Positions 13,713 through 15,210 of a DNA stretch of 15,210 nucleotides are shown here, piece after piece. The stretch's first letter is position 1, and the number at the start of each line of letters is the position of its first letter. Below the pieces are notes generated by a model. The model was not told the DNA's origin. It was given only the letters and a program-made list of their open reading frames with translations, and did no database searches. This DNA is from an uncultured Clostridia bacterium (GTDB lineage: Bacteria; Bacillota; Clostridia; TANB77; CAG-508), in contig CAKOZB010000018.1 in NCBI GenBank assembly GCA_934131055.1, positions 1 to 15,210 of the forward strand, in the 5' to 3' direction. The position numbers were made by a program, and so were the translations under genes.

Positions 13713-14374
13713 TATCTGTCTCCTCCTTCCACTGCTTTCTTCTTAGCTGGAAGAACTTCTCCTTTATATATCCAAACTTTAACTCCAACTTTTCCATATG
13801 TTGTGTTTGCTTCTGCAAATCCATAATCAATGTCAGCTCTTAATGTTTGAAGTGGTATTGTACCTTCTTTGTAGAACTCAGTTCTAGCCATATCTGCTCC
13901 ACCAAGTCTTCCTGATACAGATGTCTTTATTCCTAAAGCACCCATCTTCATTGTTTTTTGCATACATTGTTTCATTGCACGTCTGAATGAAATTCTTCTT
14001 TCTAGTTGTCCTGCTATATTTTCAGCAACTAATTGTGCATCTAAATCTGGTGATTTAACCTCAACAATATTTAGATTTACATCTTTTCCAATCATTTTTT
14101 GTAATTCAGCTTTTAAGCTTTCAGCTAAATTTCCACCTTTTCCTATTACTAGACCAGGTTTAGCTGTGTATACGTTAACTTTAACGAATTTTGCTGTTCT
14201 CTCGATTTCAACTTTTGAAATTCCGCTAGCGTATAATTTTTTCTTAACATATTCACGGATTTTGTGATCTTCAACTAGATAATCTGCAAAATGCTTTGAA
14301 TCTGCATACCATTTTGAGTTCCAGTCTTTTATGATTCCAACTCTAAGTCCGTTTGGATTCATTTTTTGTCCCAT
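13712..14374 (-). CDS. rpsC: 30S ribosomal protein S3
   Basis: S3 forms part of the mRNA entry channel and helicase activity of the 30S head. The 220-residue product: [20 protein letters not shown], a type-2 KH domain with [20 protein letters not shown] (GKGG loop), and the C-terminal domain with [40 protein letters not shown] and [27 protein letters not shown] lies 10 nt before the ATG. It is 21 nt from rplV and overlaps rplP by one base. Confidence 0.98.
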   Translation of the reverse strand: MGQKMNPNGLRVGIIKDWNSKWYADSKHFADYLVEDHKIREYVKKKLYASGISKVEIERTAKFVKVNVYTAKPGLVIGKGGNLAESLKAELQKMIGKDVNLNIVEVKSPDLDAQLVAENIAGQLERRISFRRAMKQCMQKTMKMGALGIKTSVSGRLGGADMARTEFYKEGTIPLQTLRADIDYGFAEANTTYGKVGVKVWIYKGEVLPAKKKAVEGGDR

Positions 14375-14395
14375 TTTCTATTATCCTCCTTACTC

Positions 14396-14761
14396 TTAGT
14401 CTCTTTCTTTAAGAACTATAGTTATATGACTTGTTCTCTTTCTAATTCTAACAGCTGAACCTTTTGCAGCTGGTCTTATTCTTCTTAATGTAGGTCCTTG
14501 ATTTGCATATATTTCTGCTACATATAATTTATTGCTCTTCATTCCATGGTTGTTTTCAGCATTTGCTATAGCTGATTTAAGCAATTTTTCAACGATTTCT
14601 GATGCAGCTTTTGGTGTAAATTTAACTATTGCTAATGCTTCATCAACATCTTTTCCTCTTATTAAATCTGCTACAATCTTAACTTTTCTGCTTGAAATTC
14701 TAGCATACTTTAGAGTTGCACTTGCGCATGGTACTACTTCATTTTGTACTGTATCTTCCAT
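14396..14761 (-). CDS. rplV: 50S ribosomal protein L22
   Basis: L22 lines the peptide exit tunnel; its beta-hairpin tip is the site of macrolide-related mutations. The 121-residue product has [60 protein letters not shown], then [20 protein letters not shown] for the hairpin. About ten residues precede the usual start ([16 protein letters not shown]), a modest N-terminal extension supported by GGAGGT 11 nt before the ATG. Confidence 0.97.
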   Translation of the reverse strand: MEDTVQNEVVPCASATLKYARISSRKVKIVADLIRGKDVDEALAIVKFTPKAASEIVEKLLKSAIANAENNHGMKSNKLYVAEIYANQGPTLRRIRPAAKGSAVRIRKRTSHITIVLKERD

Positions 14762-14788
14762 TGCTCTTATTTACCTCCTTAATTATTT

Positions 14789-15067
14789 TTATTTTGTAGT
14801 TGTTGTCTTATCTCCTGAATGTCCTTTAAATGTTCTTGTTGGAGCAAATTCTCCTAATTTATGTCCAATCATTTCTTCAGTAATATATACTGGAACATGT
14901 TTTCTTCCGTCATGAACAGCTATTGTGTGTCCAACCATTTGTGGGTATATTGTAGAAGCTCTAGACCATGTCTTTAATACTTCTTTCTTTCCACTTTCAT
15001 TCATTGCTTCAACTCTTTTTAATAGCTCTGGAGCAACAAATGGTTTCTTTTTACTAGATCTTGACAT
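14789..15067 (-). CDS. rpsS: 30S ribosomal protein S19
   Basis: S19 of the 30S head, partner of S13 and contact to the A-site finger. The 92-residue product has the standard sequence: [75 protein letters not shown]. The AGGAGG ribosome binding site overlaps the last codons of rplB (IAKRRK), linking the two genes; the gap between stop and start is two bases. Confidence 0.98.
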   Translation of the reverse strand: MSRSSKKKPFVAPELLKRVEAMNESGKKEVLKTWSRASTIYPQMVGHTIAVHDGRKHVPVYITEEMIGHKLGEFAPTRTFKGHSGDKTTTTK

Positions 15068-15069
15068 TA

Positions 15070-15210
15070 TTATTTCCTCCTCTTAGCTATAAATTTATCA
15101 GTTCTTGAATTTTTTCTTGTCTTGTATCCAAGTGCTGGTTTACCCCAAGGAGTCATTGGTCCTGCGTGTCCTACTGGAGCCTTTCCTTCACCACCACCAT
15201 GAGGGTGATC
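15070..15210 (-). CDS. rplB: 50S ribosomal protein L2, C-terminal end (runs off the window)
   Basis: The last 46 codons of L2 are present: [40 protein letters not shown] and the ending [15 protein letters not shown] contains the conserved histidine next to the peptidyl-transferase centre. The N-terminal part lies outside the window to the right. Its AGGAGG codons double as the rpsS ribosome binding site. Confidence 0.97.
   Translation of the reverse strand, partial: DHPHGGGEGKAPVGHAGPMTPWGKPALGYKTRKNSRTDKFIAKRRK

Noticed and set aside
1..15210. Reassigned TGA codon (Trp or Gly code) in this organism
   Set aside because: Tryptophans at conserved sites are TGG in all genes checked, the TGAs seen do not sit at conserved Trp or Gly positions, and a lone TGA in rpsK would put Trp or Gly where the family has Arg.

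Overview
The window is AT-rich DNA from a low-GC Gram-positive bacterium, most likely a member of the Clostridia (Bacillota). The evidence is the gene order (S10-spc-alpha ribosomal cluster with adk-map-infA-rpmJ and an in-operon rpsD), the strong AAGGAGG-type ribosome binding sites, the zinc-ribbon forms of S14, S4, L24, L36 and adenylate kinase, and the insert-bearing L17. The exact lineage cannot be named from the sequence alone.

Layout. Almost everything lies on the minus strand, so the operon reads from right to left: rplB (3' end only), rpsS, rplV, rpsC, rplP, rpmC, rpsQ, rplN, rplX, rplE, rpsN, rpsH, rplF, a 177-nt structured spacer, rplR, rpsE, rplO, secY. A hairpin terminator follows secY. 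Next comes a DinJ/YafQ-type toxin-antitoxin pair with its own promoter and operator; its toxin gene carries a one-base frameshift. A new TTGACA-17-TAAAAT promoter then drives adk, map, infA, rpmJ, a 276-nt spacer, rpsM, rpsK, rpsD, rpoA and rplQ, which ends in a strong terminator at 960-990. On the far left are a small plus-strand glycosyltransferase-2-like membrane protein and the divergent start of recD2, with a near-consensus LexA (SOS) box between them.

How the genes work together. The block encodes ribosomal proteins of both subunits, the main protein-export channel (SecY), translation initiation factor IF-1, the enzyme that trims initiator methionine from new proteins (Map), nucleotide homeostasis (Adk) and the RNA polymerase alpha subunit. 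This is a growth-rate-controlled housekeeping supercluster.

Points of interest. No previously undescribed multi-gene system is evident. The notable departures from the textbook cluster are: the toxin-antitoxin insertion with a broken toxin; S11 cut short by a TGA exactly where the family has an Arg codon, with the usual RRV and a TAA following in frame; absence of rpmD (L30) between rpsE and rplO; several structured intergenic RNAs (rplF-rplR, rpmJ-rpsM, rpsK-rpsD, map-infA, adk leader, rplE ribosome binding site); a short AAACTTCG element recurring in intergenic regions; a lysine-rich tail on L29; and an SOS-like box near recD2. Several starts were moved from the longest open frame to the start that has a proper ribosome binding site (rplQ, rpsD, infA, rpsE, rpsH, rpsQ).
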